NCBI RefSeq assembly: GCF_030816915.1
Contig: NZ_JAUSYN010000002.1
Location: 1,439,501 to 1,503,500 of the forward strand
Length of the DNA stretch: 64,000 bases
Direction: 5' to 3'
Origin: Streptomyces sp. B3I8
Lineage (GTDB): Bacteria; Actinomycetota; Actinomycetes; Streptomycetales; Streptomycetaceae
Shown: positions 1-8,485 of the stretch, piece after piece
Position numbering within the stretch: position 1 is the first letter of the stretch
How the letters are laid out: each line of letters starts with the position of its first letter
Made by a program: the position numbers and the translations under genes
The notes under the pieces: generated by a model
The model's database searches: none
Seen by the model: only the letters and a program-made list of their open reading frames with translations
What the model was told of the DNA's origin: nothing

Positions 1-1388
1 TGGCGACGGGGCTGATGGCCGCGCTCACCGCGCGGGGGCTGGCCGTGTCGCCGCACAAGGTGGGGCCGGACTACATCGACCCCGGCTACCACGCGCTCGC
101 CACGGGACGGGTGGGGCGGAATCTCGACGCGTACCTGTGCGGGCCGGAGCTGGTGGCTCCGCTGTTCCTGCACGGGGCGCGGGGGTGCGACATCGCGGTC
201 GTCGAGGGCGTGATGGGGCTGTTCGACGGGGCGGCGGGCGAGGGTGAGCTGGGGTCCACGGCGCAGGTGGCGAAGCTGCTGGGGGCGCCGGTGGTGCTGG
301 TCGTGGACGCGTCGGCGCAGTCGCGGTCGGTGGCGGCGCTGGTGCACGGGTTCGTGACGTGGGATCCGGAGGTGCGGGTCGGGGGTGTGATCCTCAACAA
401 GGTCGCGTCGGAGCGGCACGAGGCGTTGTTGCGGGAGGCGTTGGAGTCGGTGGGGGTGCCGGTGCTGGGGGTGTTGCGGCGGGCGCCGCAGGTGGATGTG
501 CCGTCGCGGCATCTGGGGTTGGTGCCGGTCGCCGAGCGGCGGGCTTCGGCGGTGGAGGGCGTTGCCGCGATGGCGGCGCAGGTGGCCGAGGGGTGTGATC
601 TGGAGGCGCTGGTGGGGTTGGCGCGGGGGGCCGGTGCGGTGTCGGGTGCGGCGTGGGACGCGGCCGAGGCCGTGCGGGTCCCGCCCTCGCCGCCCCTTGT
701 CGGGGGCGCGGGGAACCGCGCGAGCGACCACGCACTGCTCACGCCCGCCGACGCACCGGAACGCCCCGAGCCGGAAGGCGCGCCTCCCGTCGTCGCCCTC
801 GCCTCCGGGGCCGCGTTCACGTTCTCCTACGCCGAGCATGCCGAACTGCTCGCCGCCGCCGGGGCGGAGGTCGTGGCGTTCGATCCGTTGCGGGACGAAC
901 GGCTTCCCGACCGCACCGCCGGGCTCGTCGTCGGCGGCGGCTTCCCGGAGGTGTACGCCGCCGAGCTGTCCGCGAACGAGCCGCTGCGCAAGGCCGTGGG
1001 CGAGTTCGCGCGGGGCGGCGGGCCCGTCGCCGCCGAGTGTGCCGGGCTGCTGTACCTGTGCCGGGAGCTGGACGGGCTGCCGATGTGCGGCGTACTGGAC
1101 GCCTCCGCGCGGATGTCCGAGCGGCTCACCCTCGGCTACCGGGACGCCGTCGCCGTGACCGACAGCTCCCTCGCCCTCGCCGGCACCCGCATGCGCGGGC
1201 ACGAGTTCCACCGGACCGTCGTCGAGCCCGGGGCGGACCCGGAAGCCCCCGCCTGGGGCCTCCGCGGCACCGGGCGCCGGCTGGAGGGGTTCGTACGGCG
1301 CGGTGCGCACGCCAGTTATCTGCACACGCACTGGGCCGCCGCGCCGGGTGTCGCCCACAGGTTCGTCGAGAGGTGCCGGACGTCATGA
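1..1388 (+). CDS. cobB: Cobyrinate a,c-diamide synthase, 5' end cut by window
   Basis: Amidates the a and c side chains of the corrin ring (cobyrinate or hydrogenobyrinate), using glutamine and ATP. The reading frame is open from the first base, so the start codon and the P-loop lie upstream. Visible signatures are KVGPDYIDPGYH near the left edge, FDGAAGEGELGS, and the C-terminal glutaminase domain with AAECAGLLYL (nucleophile Cys) and HTHWA. The linker between synthase and glutaminase domains, around bases 690-735, carries a copy of a dispersed non-coding repeat read in frame (see findings). The stop overlaps the cobI start as ATGA, so the two are translationally coupled. The family assignment is firm; only the 5' end is missing. 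Confidence 0.95.
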   Translation, partial: ATGLMAALTARGLAVSPHKVGPDYIDPGYHALATGRVGRNLDAYLCGPELVAPLFLHGARGCDIAVVEGVMGLFDGAAGEGELGSTAQVAKLLGAPVVLVVDASAQSRSVAALVHGFVTWDPEVRVGGVILNKVASERHEALLREALESVGVPVLGVLRRAPQVDVPSRHLGLVPVAERRASAVEGVAAMAAQVAEGCDLEALVGLARGAGAVSGAAWDAAEAVRVPPSPPLVGGAGNRASDHALLTPADAPERPEPEGAPPVVALASGAAFTFSYAEHAELLAAAGAEVVAFDPLRDERLPDRTAGLVVGGGFPEVYAAELSANEPLRKAVGEFARGGGPVAAECAGLLYLCRELDGLPMCGVLDASARMSERLTLGYRDAVAVTDSSLALAGTRMRGHEFHRTVVEPGADPEAPAWGLRGTGRRLEGFVRRGAHASYLHTHWAAAPGVAHRFVERCRTS

Positions 1389-2125
1389 ACAGCAGGCTGA
1401 TCGGGGTCGGGGTGGGTCCCGGCGACCCCGAGCTGGTGACCGTCAAGGGCGTGGGCGCGCTGCGCGCCGCGGACGTGGTCGTCGTACCGGTGATGGACAG
1501 CGGTGAGCGCGGGCGGGCCGAGGCGACGGTGCTGCACTACGTGTCCGCCGAGAAGGTCGTACGGGTGGTGTTCGCGCTGAACGAGCGGACGGACCGGGCG
1601 CGGCGCGAGGCCGCGTGGGACGTGGCCGGTGAGCGGGTCGCCGCGCTGCTGCGCGCGCACCCGGGCGGGTCGGTCGCGTTCGCCACGATCGGCGACCCGA
1701 ACGTGTACTCGACGTTCACGTATCTCGCGCACACGGTCGCCGCGCTCGTGCCGGGGACGGTGGTGGAGACGGTGCCCGGGATCACCGCCATGCAGGACCT
1801 GGCGGCCCGCTCCGGTGCCGTGCTGACCGAGGGCACCGAGCCGCTGACGCTGGTCCCGGTGACCGCCGGGGCGGCGGTGCTGAAGGAGGCGCTGGACGGT
1901 CCCGGCACGGTCGTCGCCTACAAGTTCGGGCGGCAGGCGGGCGAGGTCGCCGACGCGCTGCGCGAGACGGGGCGGCTGGCGGACGCGGTGTGGGGCTCGG
2001 CGCTGGGGCTGCCGGAGGAGTCGATCCGCCCGGCCGCCGAGCTGACGGGCGACGGCCCGCTCCCCTACCTGTCGACCCTGATCGCGCCCGCCCGCCGCGA
2101 CGGCACCCGGGGCGGCAAGCTGTGA
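1385..2125 (+). CDS. cobI: Precorrin-2 C20-methyltransferase
   Basis: SAM-dependent methylation of precorrin-2 (or its cobalt form) at C20. The 246-aa protein has the family's normal length. The N-terminal GVGVGPGDPELVTVKG is the glycine-rich tetrapyrrole methylase loop; FATIGDPNVYSTF and ETVPGITAMQ are the conserved second and third motifs. The ATG overlaps the cobB stop by 4 nt. A convergent ZIP transporter ends 29 bp downstream, so the cob transcript is broken here and resumes at cobM from another promoter or by read-through. CbiL (cobalt-precorrin-2 substrate) and CobI cannot be told apart from sequence alone. Confidence 0.93.
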   Translation: MNSRLIGVGVGPGDPELVTVKGVGALRAADVVVVPVMDSGERGRAEATVLHYVSAEKVVRVVFALNERTDRARREAAWDVAGERVAALLRAHPGGSVAFATIGDPNVYSTFTYLAHTVAALVPGTVVETVPGITAMQDLAARSGAVLTEGTEPLTLVPVTAGAAVLKEALDGPGTVVAYKFGRQAGEVADALRETGRLADAVWGSALGLPEESIRPAAELTGDGPLPYLSTLIAPARRDGTRGGKL

Positions 2126-2154
2126 CCACCCTCGTGGGGCGGCGTGCGCGGTGC

Positions 2155-2883
2155 TCAGCCCGCCAGACCCACCACCAGCCAGATGAAGCCCACGCCCGCG
2201 ACCGTGCACAGCAGGGTCGAGCGGGCGGGGTGGACGTGATGTGCCTCGGGGAGGATCTCGGCGGCGGCGAGATAGAGCAGTACGCCGCCGAAGAGGCCGA
2301 GGTAGCCGCCGAGCGCCTGTTCCGGGATGGTGACGAAGAGCGTGGAGGCCGCGCCGACCATCGGGGCGACGGCGTCCGCGAAGAGCATGGTCAGCGCCTT
2401 GCGGCGGGCGTTCCCGTACAGGCTGGTGAGCGTGTAGGTGTTGAAGCCGTCGGCGAAGTCGTGGGCGACGACGGCGAGGGCGACGGCGGTACCCATGCCG
2501 CCGCCGACCTGGAAGGCGGCGCCGATCGCGACACCGTCCATCGCGCTGTGTCCGACCATCGCCGCGGCGGCCGTCAGGCCCACCTCGGGAGCCCGATGGT
2601 TGTGCTCGTCGGCGCCGTGGGAGGCACGGCGGGCGGCGAGCAGCCGTTCGACCAGGTGGGCCAGGAGGAAGCCGCCGACGAACAGCAGCAGGGCCTCGGG
2701 GACGCCGAGCACGTCCTCGCCGGCGGCCTCCAATGCCTCGGGGAGCAGGTCGAGGCCGACCACGCCGAGCATCAGGCCGCCGGCCAGGCCCAGGACCAGG
2801 TGGCGGCGGTCGGTCACGTGTTGTGCCGTCCAGCCGCCGGCCAGCGTCATCAGGAACGCGCCGAGCGCGACGAGTACCGCCAT
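2155..2883 (-). CDS. ZIP-family divalent metal transporter
   Basis: A 242-aa polytopic membrane protein, about 8 predicted hydrophobic segments, matching the ZIP (zinc/iron permease) fold. The diagnostic segment MVGHSAMDGVAIGAAF, with HS..DG, and the following AVVAHDFADGFNTYTL are the two metal-binding helices IV and V. The loop between helices III and IV has HGADEHNHR, the usual His-rich cytoplasmic loop. ZIPs import Zn, Fe, Mn or sometimes Co. Its place between cobI and cobM, inside a corrin cluster, raises the possibility of cobalt supply for B12, but that is inference; zinc is the default. It is read divergently from cobM across a 176-bp gap with no B12 riboswitch that I can recognise. 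Confidence 0.88.
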   Translation of the reverse strand: MAVLVALGAFLMTLAGGWTAQHVTDRRHLVLGLAGGLMLGVVGLDLLPEALEAAGEDVLGVPEALLLFVGGFLLAHLVERLLAARRASHGADEHNHRAPEVGLTAAAAMVGHSAMDGVAIGAAFQVGGGMGTAVALAVVAHDFADGFNTYTLTSLYGNARRKALTMLFADAVAPMVGAASTLFVTIPEQALGGYLGLFGGVLLYLAAAEILPEAHHVHPARSTLLCTVAGVGFIWLVVGLAG

Positions 2884-3059
2884 GGGCCCTTGCTATCCGA
2901 TCAACCCCTGTTCGCGCACATCCGGCCACCGCGCCACCCCCGCACACCATGACATTCCGCAGCACATCGACCACCGCGCACCCCACCGCGTCCACCACCC
3001 CCGCCCCACCGTCCCCCGCCGTCCCGCGGGTGACCTCCCGTACGAGAGGACCCGACCTC

Positions 3060-3878
3060 ATGGCCGATGCCCCCACCGGCAAGGTGACCTTCGTCGGTGC
3101 CGGCCCCGGCGCCGCCGACCTGCTGACCTTCCGTGCCGCGCGCGCGATCGCCGAGGCGGACGTGGTGATCTGGGCGGCCAGCCTCGTGCAGGCCGAAGTG
3201 CTCGAACACGCACGCGAGGGTGCGGAGGTCCTGGACTCGGCGACGATGTCTCTGGAGGACGTCGTCGCCGTGTACGAGCGGGCGCACGCCGAGGGGCTCA
3301 AGGTGGCGCGGATCCACTCCGGGGACCCGGCGCTGTGGGGCGGCACGCAGGAGCAGCTCGACCGGTGCACGGCCCTCGGCGTCGAGACGGAGATCGTGCC
3401 GGGCGTCTCGTCCTTCTCCGCCGTGGCCGCGCTCGCCCGGCGCGAGCTGACCATCCCGGAGGTCGCGCAGTCGGTGATCCTCACCCGGCTCGGCGGCGGC
3501 AAGACGCCGATGCCGCCCGGTGAGGAGGTCCGCGAGTTCGCCCGGCACGGCACCACGATGGCGCTGTTCCTGTCGGCGGCCCGCAGCGGCCAGCTCGTGC
3601 GGGAGCTGCTGGAGGGCGGTTATCCGACGACGACGCCGGTCGTGGTGGCGTACCAGGCGACGTGGCCGGAGGAGCTGATCGTGCGCTGCACGATCGGCAC
3701 GCTGGAGGAGACGGTCAAGGAGCACAAGCTCTGGAAGCACACGTTGTTCCTGGTCGGCCCGGCCCTGGACGCCCACGGCACCCGCTCGCACCTGTACCAC
3801 CCGGGCCACTTCCACGGCTTCCGCAAGGCCGACCCGGAGGCCCGCCGGACCCTGCGCGCCCGGAGGCCGACGCCATGA
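3060..3878 (+). CDS. cobM: Precorrin-4 C11-methyltransferase
   Basis: SAM-dependent transfer of a methyl to C11 of precorrin-4. The 272-aa product starts at the ATG at 3060 (MADAPTGKVTF); an in-frame upstream extension is open but proline/threonine-rich and unlike the family. GAGPG at residues 13-17 is the methylase loop; RIHSGDPALWGG and EIVPGVSSFSA are the substrate-side motifs typical of CobM/CbiF. ATGA overlap with cobL. It heads the second corrin transcription unit (cobM-cobL-cbiG/cobJ-cobH-cbiX-cobC), every junction of which is overlapped. Confidence 0.94.
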   Translation: MADAPTGKVTFVGAGPGAADLLTFRAARAIAEADVVIWAASLVQAEVLEHAREGAEVLDSATMSLEDVVAVYERAHAEGLKVARIHSGDPALWGGTQEQLDRCTALGVETEIVPGVSSFSAVAALARRELTIPEVAQSVILTRLGGGKTPMPPGEEVREFARHGTTMALFLSAARSGQLVRELLEGGYPTTTPVVVAYQATWPEELIVRCTIGTLEETVKEHKLWKHTLFLVGPALDAHGTRSHLYHPGHFHGFRKADPEARRTLRARRPTP

Positions 3879-5176
3879 GCGGCACGACGAGGATCACCGT
3901 CATCGGTACCGGCACGGGAGCCCCCCTCGCCGACGAGGCGCGGGCGGCGGTGGCCGGGGCCGGGCTCGTCGTGGGCGGGCGGCGGCATCTGGTGGCCGCG
4001 CCGGTGCCGGACACCGTCGAACAGGTGACGCTCGGGCCGCTGGCACCGGCCCTGGAGGCGATCGCCCGGCACCTGGACGGTGGCGGGTGCGGCCCGGTCG
4101 TGGTGCTGGCCTCCGGTGATCCCGGGTTCTTCGGGATCGTACGGGCGCTGGCGGAACGGTTCGGCGGTGCGCGGCTCGACGTACGGCCGGGCGTGTCGTC
4201 CGTGGCGGCCGCGTGGGCGCGGGCCGGGCTGCCGTGGGACGACGCGGTGGTGGTGAGCGCGCACGGGCGCGCCCTGCGGACGGCCGTGAACGTCTGCCGC
4301 GCGCACCCCAAGGTGGCGGTGCTGACCGGACCCGGCGCGGGCCCGGCCGAGCTGGGCGCGGCGCTGGCGGACGAACCTGCCGGACCTGACGGACCCGGGC
4401 GCCGGGTCCTGGTGGTGGCGCGGGCGCTGGGCGACCCCGACGCCGAACGGATCGAACAGGTGTCCCCCGCCGAGGCCGCGGCCCGCGACTGGGGCGAGGC
4501 GGTGAGCGTCGTCCTCTGCCTGGACCCGGCGCGCGCGCAGGGCCCCGCCCGCACGGTGGCCGGTCCGCCGGCCGGGCCCGCCGCCGGGGGCTGGGCGCTG
4601 CCCGAGGACGCCTTCGCGCACCGCGACTCGATGATCACCAAGGCGGAGGTGCGGGCGCTGGCGCTGGCCCGTCTCGGCCCCCGGCTCGGCGAACTGGTGT
4701 GGGACGTGGGCGCGGGCTCCGGCTCGGTGGCCGTGGAGTGCGCGCGGTTCGGCGCGGCGGTCGTGGCCGTGGAGAAGAGCGCGGACGGCGTCGGGCGGAT
4801 CCGCGCCAACGCCGCCGCGCACGGCGTCGACGTGCGCGTGGTGCACGGTGCGGCGCCCGGCGCGCTGGCCGGGCTCGCCGACGATCCCGACGCGGCGTTC
4901 GTCGGCGGGGGCGGCGTGGACCTGCCGGACGTGGTCGCCGCGTGCGCGCGGCGGGCCCGGCGGACGGTCGTGGTGGCGCTGGCCGCGCTCGACCGGGTCC
5001 CGGCGGCCCGCGCGGCGCTCGCCGGCGCCGGGCTGGACGTGGACGGCGTCCTGCTGCAGTCCTCCCGGCTCTCGCCGCTGCCCGGGGACGTGACCCGGCT
5101 GGCGGCGACCAACCCCGTTTTCCTGCTGTGGGGCGTACGGCCCCCGGCGCCCGCTGCTGAAGGAGTTTCCCTGTGA
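3875..5176 (+). CDS. cobL: Precorrin-6Y C5,15-methyltransferase (decarboxylating)
   Basis: Bifunctional 433-aa enzyme that methylates C5 and C15 and decarboxylates the C12 acetate. The N-terminal half (residues 1 to about 200) is the CbiE-type methylase with ASGDPGFFGI and DVRPGVSSVAAA. The C-terminal half is the CbiT-type Rossmann methylase, starting near residue 253 at MITKAEVRAL with the SAM motif DVGAGSGSVAVE at about 276. The CbiE and CbiT halves are separate genes in many anaerobic producers, and the fusion is the CobL form. The two halves are joined by a Gly/Pro/Ala-rich linker. It overlaps cbiG/cobJ by GTGA, with AGGAG at 5161-5165 as that gene's ribosome site. Confidence 0.94.
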   Translation: MSGTTRITVIGTGTGAPLADEARAAVAGAGLVVGGRRHLVAAPVPDTVEQVTLGPLAPALEAIARHLDGGGCGPVVVLASGDPGFFGIVRALAERFGGARLDVRPGVSSVAAAWARAGLPWDDAVVVSAHGRALRTAVNVCRAHPKVAVLTGPGAGPAELGAALADEPAGPDGPGRRVLVVARALGDPDAERIEQVSPAEAAARDWGEAVSVVLCLDPARAQGPARTVAGPPAGPAAGGWALPEDAFAHRDSMITKAEVRALALARLGPRLGELVWDVGAGSGSVAVECARFGAAVVAVEKSADGVGRIRANAAAHGVDVRVVHGAAPGALAGLADDPDAAFVGGGGVDLPDVVAACARRARRTVVVALAALDRVPAARAALAGAGLDVDGVLLQSSRLSPLPGDVTRLAATNPVFLLWGVRPPAPAAEGVSL

Positions 5177-6951
5177 TCGGCCTGATTTCCGCCACCGCGG
5201 CGGGCGCGGCCGCCCGTGACCGGCTGGCCGTGGCGTGGCCGGACCGTACGCGCGTGTACGAGGGTCCCGTCGGGGACGCCGTACGGCGGGCGTTCGCGGA
5301 GTGCGAGCAGCTCGTGTGCTTCCTCGCGACGGGCGCGACGGTGCGCCTGCTCGCGCCGCTGCTCGGCGACAAGCACACCGACCCGGGCGTGGTCTGCGTC
5401 GACGAGGGCGGACGATTCGCGGTGTCGCTGGTCGGCGGCCACGGCGGCGGGGCCAACGAACTGGCGCGCGCGGTGGGCGACCTGCTGGACGCCGCACCCG
5501 TGGTGACCACGGCGACGGACGCGGCGGATCTGCCGGGGCTGGACACGCTCGGCCTGCCGGTGGAGGGCGCGGTGGCCGCCGTGTCGCGCGCGCTGCTCGA
5601 CGGGGATCCGGTGGCGCTGCGGGCGGAGGTGGCGTGGCCGCTGCCGCCGCTGCCGGTCGCGGGCAGCGCGGTGGCCGACAGCTTGGTGGCGGACGGCGGG
5701 ACTTACGCGATCCGGGTCACGGACCGGCTCGTCGAGCCGGACGAGCGGGAAGCGGTGCTGCGGCCGCCGACTCTCGTCGTGGGCGTGGGCGCGTCCAAGG
5801 GCGCACCCGTGGCCGAGGTGCTCGGGCTGGTCGAGGACGCCCTGCGCGGGGCCGGGCTGTCCCCCGCCTCCGTCGCCGAGCTGGCCACCGTGGACGCGAA
5901 GGCGGCGGAGCCCGGTCTCGTCGAGGCGGCCGCACGGCTGGGCGTGCCGCTGGTGACGTACTCCGCCGGGGAGTTGGCGCAGGTGGCGGTGCCCAACCCG
6001 TCCGAGGCCCCGCTCGCCGCCGTCGGCACCCCGTCGGTGGCGGAGGCGGCGGCGCTGGTGCGCGGGGGTGAACTCCTGGTGCCCAAGCGGAAGTCGGCGG
6101 CTCGGCCCGCCATGGCGACCTGTGCGGTCGTACGGCGGCCGGGGCGCGGGCGGCTCGCGGTGGTCGGGCTCGGCCCGGGCGCGCGCGACCTGCTGACCCC
6201 GCGCGCGCGGGCGGAACTGCGCCGGGCGTCGGTGCTCGTGGGACTGGACCAGTACGTCGGCCAGATCCGCGATCTGCTGCGGCCGGGCACCCGGGTTCTG
6301 GAGTCGGGGCTCGGCGCGGAGGAGGAGCGGGCGCACACGGCGGTGGCCGAGGCGCGGCGCGGGCACGCGGTCGCGCTGATCGGCAGCGGGGACGCCGGGG
6401 TGTACGCGATGGCGTCGCCGGCGCTGGCGGAGGCGTCCGACGACATCGACGTGGTCGGGGTACCGGGGGTGACGGCGGCGCTGGCGGCCGGGGCGATCCT
6501 GGGCGCGCCGCTGGGCCACGACCACGTGTCGATCAGCCTGTCCGACCTGCACACGCCCTGGGAGGTCATCGAGCGGCGGGTGCGGGCGGCGGCCGGGGCG
6601 GACCTCGTCGTGACGTTCTACAACCCGCGCAGCCGGGGCCGCGACTGGCAGTTGCCGAAGGCGCTGGCGATCCTCGCGGAGCACCGGGAGCCGGGGACGC
6701 CGGTCGGGGTGGTGCGCAACGCCTCCCGGGCGGACGAGTCGAGCCGGGTGACGACGCTGGCCGCGCTGGACCCGGCGACCGTCGACATGATGACCGTCGT
6801 CACGGTGGGCAACACCGCGACCCGGGAGATCGCCGGCCGCATGGTCACCCCGCGCGGCTACCGCTGGCAGGACACCCGCCCGCAGGAGCCACAGGAGTCA
6901 CAGGAGCCGCGCCCGCCGCATCAGCCGCAGAAGCCGGAGGAGGCCCGGTGA
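5173..6951 (+). CDS. cobJ: Fused CbiG (cobalt-precorrin-5A hydrolase) and CobJ (C17-methyltransferase)
   Basis: A 592-aa fusion. Residues 1 to about 320 are CbiG: LVCFLATGATVRLLAPLL near 48-65, VGGHGGGANELA near 85-97 and GVGASKGAP near 203. From about 326, GRLAVVGLGPGARDLLTP begins a complete CobJ/CbiH tetrapyrrole methylase with IGSGDAGVYAMASP, VGVPGVTAALAAGA and FYNPRSRGR. CobJ/CbiH methylates C17 with ring contraction; CbiG opens the delta-lactone and releases acetaldehyde in the cobalt-first route. The GTG start is set by AGGAG 8 nt upstream and overlap with the cobL stop. A short Pro/Gln/Glu-rich repeat tail (PQEPQESQEP) ends the protein. Both activities are assigned by family. Confidence 0.92.
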   Translation: MIGLISATAAGAAARDRLAVAWPDRTRVYEGPVGDAVRRAFAECEQLVCFLATGATVRLLAPLLGDKHTDPGVVCVDEGGRFAVSLVGGHGGGANELARAVGDLLDAAPVVTTATDAADLPGLDTLGLPVEGAVAAVSRALLDGDPVALRAEVAWPLPPLPVAGSAVADSLVADGGTYAIRVTDRLVEPDEREAVLRPPTLVVGVGASKGAPVAEVLGLVEDALRGAGLSPASVAELATVDAKAAEPGLVEAAARLGVPLVTYSAGELAQVAVPNPSEAPLAAVGTPSVAEAAALVRGGELLVPKRKSAARPAMATCAVVRRPGRGRLAVVGLGPGARDLLTPRARAELRRASVLVGLDQYVGQIRDLLRPGTRVLESGLGAEEERAHTAVAEARRGHAVALIGSGDAGVYAMASPALAEASDDIDVVGVPGVTAALAAGAILGAPLGHDHVSISLSDLHTPWEVIERRVRAAAGADLVVTFYNPRSRGRDWQLPKALAILAEHREPGTPVGVVRNASRADESSRVTTLAALDPATVDMMTVVTVGNTATREIAGRMVTPRGYRWQDTRPQEPQESQEPRPPHQPQKPEEAR

Positions 6952-7538
6952 ACCGTGTCGTGCACCCCATCGAGCAGGAGTCGTTCCGGCGGCTGCGCGC
7001 CCGGCTGGACACCTCGCACTTCCCGCCGCTGACCCGGGCGGTGGTGGAGCGGGTGATCCACTCCGCCGCCGACCTCGGCTACGCGTCCGATCTCGTCCTC
7101 CACGAGGCCGAGTTGACGGCCGCGCACGCCGCGCTGCACGCGGGGGCGCCGGTGGTGGTGGACGTGGAGATGGTCGCGGCGGGCATCACGCGCCGCGACA
7201 CCGTCTGCCGCTTGAAGGAGGCGAGGTCCGGCCCCGGGCTGACCCGTTCCGCGCACGCGGTGCGCCTGGCGTACGAGGAGGTCGGCCCCGGCGCGCTGTG
7301 GGTGATCGGCTGTGCGCCCACCGCGCTGGAGGAGCTGCTGACGCTGGACGCCTCCCCCGCGCTCGTCATCGGTCTGCCCGTCGGTTTCGTCGGCGCGGCC
7401 GAGTCCAAGGCCGCGCTGCGCGCGAGCGGGCTGCCCGCTGTGAGCAACGTGTCCGAGAAGGGTGGTTCGGCGGTGGCCGCGGCCGCGCTGAACGCCCTGC
7501 TGTACCACCCCGTTCCACACCCTGAGGAGACCCCGTGA
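6948..7538 (+). CDS. cobH: Precorrin-8X methylmutase
   Basis: Moves the C11 methyl group to C12, giving (hydrogeno)byrinate. The 196-aa product contains the catalytic-site segment VVERVIHSAADL with His38 in the position of the known catalytic histidine, and the conserved VVVDVEMVAAGI, VIGCAPTALEELL and GLPVGFVGAAESK blocks. GTG start overlapping the preceding stop (GTGA). It is slightly shorter than the usual 205-215 aa, mainly at the N-terminus, but all motifs are present. Next in the unit is the chelatase, again overlapped. Confidence 0.94.
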   Translation: MNRVVHPIEQESFRRLRARLDTSHFPPLTRAVVERVIHSAADLGYASDLVLHEAELTAAHAALHAGAPVVVDVEMVAAGITRRDTVCRLKEARSGPGLTRSAHAVRLAYEEVGPGALWVIGCAPTALEELLTLDASPALVIGLPVGFVGAAESKAALRASGLPAVSNVSEKGGSAVAAAALNALLYHPVPHPEETP

Positions 7539-8485
7539 CCGCCCCCACACCCCCCGCCCTGCTCATCGCCGGTCACGGCACCCGGGACGAGGCCGGGGCC
7601 GAGGCATTCCGTTCCTTCGTGGAGGAGCTGGGGCGTCGGCACCCCGAACTGCCCGTCGCGGGCGGCTTCATCGAGCTGTCCCCGCCGCCGCTGGGCGACG
7701 CGGTGGCCGAGCTGGTGGAGCGGGGGGTGCGCCGGTTCGCCGCCGTTCCGCTGATGCTGGTCTCCGCCGGGCACGCCAAGGGCGACATCCCGGCGGCGCT
7801 GGCCCGCGAGAAGGAGCGGCACCCGGGGATCTCGTACACCTACGGCCGCCCGCTGGGCCCGCACCCCGCCCTGCTGCGGGTGCTGGAGCGGCGCCTCGGC
7901 CAGGCCCTGGAGGGCACCGGGTGGGAGCCGTCGGAGGTGACGGTGCTGCTGGTGGGGCGCGGGTCGACCGACCCGGACGCCAACGCCGAGGTGCACAGGG
8001 CCGCGCGGCTGCTGTGGGAGGGGCGCGGGTACGCGGGAGTGGAGCCGGCGTTCGTGTCGCTGGCGGCGCCGGACGTGCCGACCGGACTGGACCGCTGCGC
8101 GAGGCTGGGCGCGCGCCGGATCGTCGTCCTGCCGTACTTCCTGTTCACCGGCATCCTGCCGGACCGCGTGCGGGAGCAGACGGGCACGTGGGCGGCTGCG
8201 CACCCGGAGACGGAGGTGCGGTCGGCGGACGTGATCGGCCCGGAGCCGGAGCTGCTCGACCTGGTGTGGGAGCGGTACGAGGAGGCCGCGAAGGGCGGCG
8301 TGCGGATGAACTGCGACGCGTGCGTGTACCGGATCGCGCTGCCGGGCTTCGAGGACAAGGTGGGGCTGCCGCAGCAGCCGCACTTCCACCCGGACGACGA
8401 GGGCCACGACGGCCACGGGCACGGCCATGGCCACGGCCGTCAGCACGGGCATGGGCACGGGCCCGCGCACTCCCATGCGCACTGA
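7535..8485 (+). CDS. cbiX: Sirohydrochlorin chelatase, CbiX type, with His-rich tail
   Basis: Inserts a divalent metal (cobalt in B12 synthesis) into sirohydrochlorin. It is the long two-lobed CbiX: lobe one has LLIAGHGTRDEA (His14) and LMLVSAGHAKGD (about His79), the two metal ligands. Lobe two keeps the fold (VLLVGRGSTDPDAN, VVLPYFLFTGILPDRV) but has Arg in place of the first His. After a CDAC motif at about residue 264, the last 34 residues hold some 13 histidines in GH repeats, suggesting metal storage or delivery. GTG start overlapping the cobH stop. The stop lies 11 nt inside cobC. Cobalt as substrate is inferred from context; nickel or iron are possible. Confidence 0.9.
   Translation: MTAPTPPALLIAGHGTRDEAGAEAFRSFVEELGRRHPELPVAGGFIELSPPPLGDAVAELVERGVRRFAAVPLMLVSAGHAKGDIPAALAREKERHPGISYTYGRPLGPHPALLRVLERRLGQALEGTGWEPSEVTVLLVGRGSTDPDANAEVHRAARLLWEGRGYAGVEPAFVSLAAPDVPTGLDRCARLGARRIVVLPYFLFTGILPDRVREQTGTWAAAHPETEVRSADVIGPEPELLDLVWERYEEAAKGGVRMNCDACVYRIALPGFEDKVGLPQQPHFHPDDEGHDGHGHGHGHGRQHGHGHGPAHSHAH

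Noticed and set aside
2884..3059. Possible cobalamin riboswitch before cobM or the ZIP gene
   Set aside because: No B12-box-like sequence or matching stem set could be seen in this C-rich gap.
3715..6684. A 989-codon open frame on the minus strand, and similar long frames opposite most genes
   Set aside because: They are antisense shadows caused by extreme GC at third codon positions; their products are Arg/Pro/Gly-rich without domains, while the plus strand has the cob genes.
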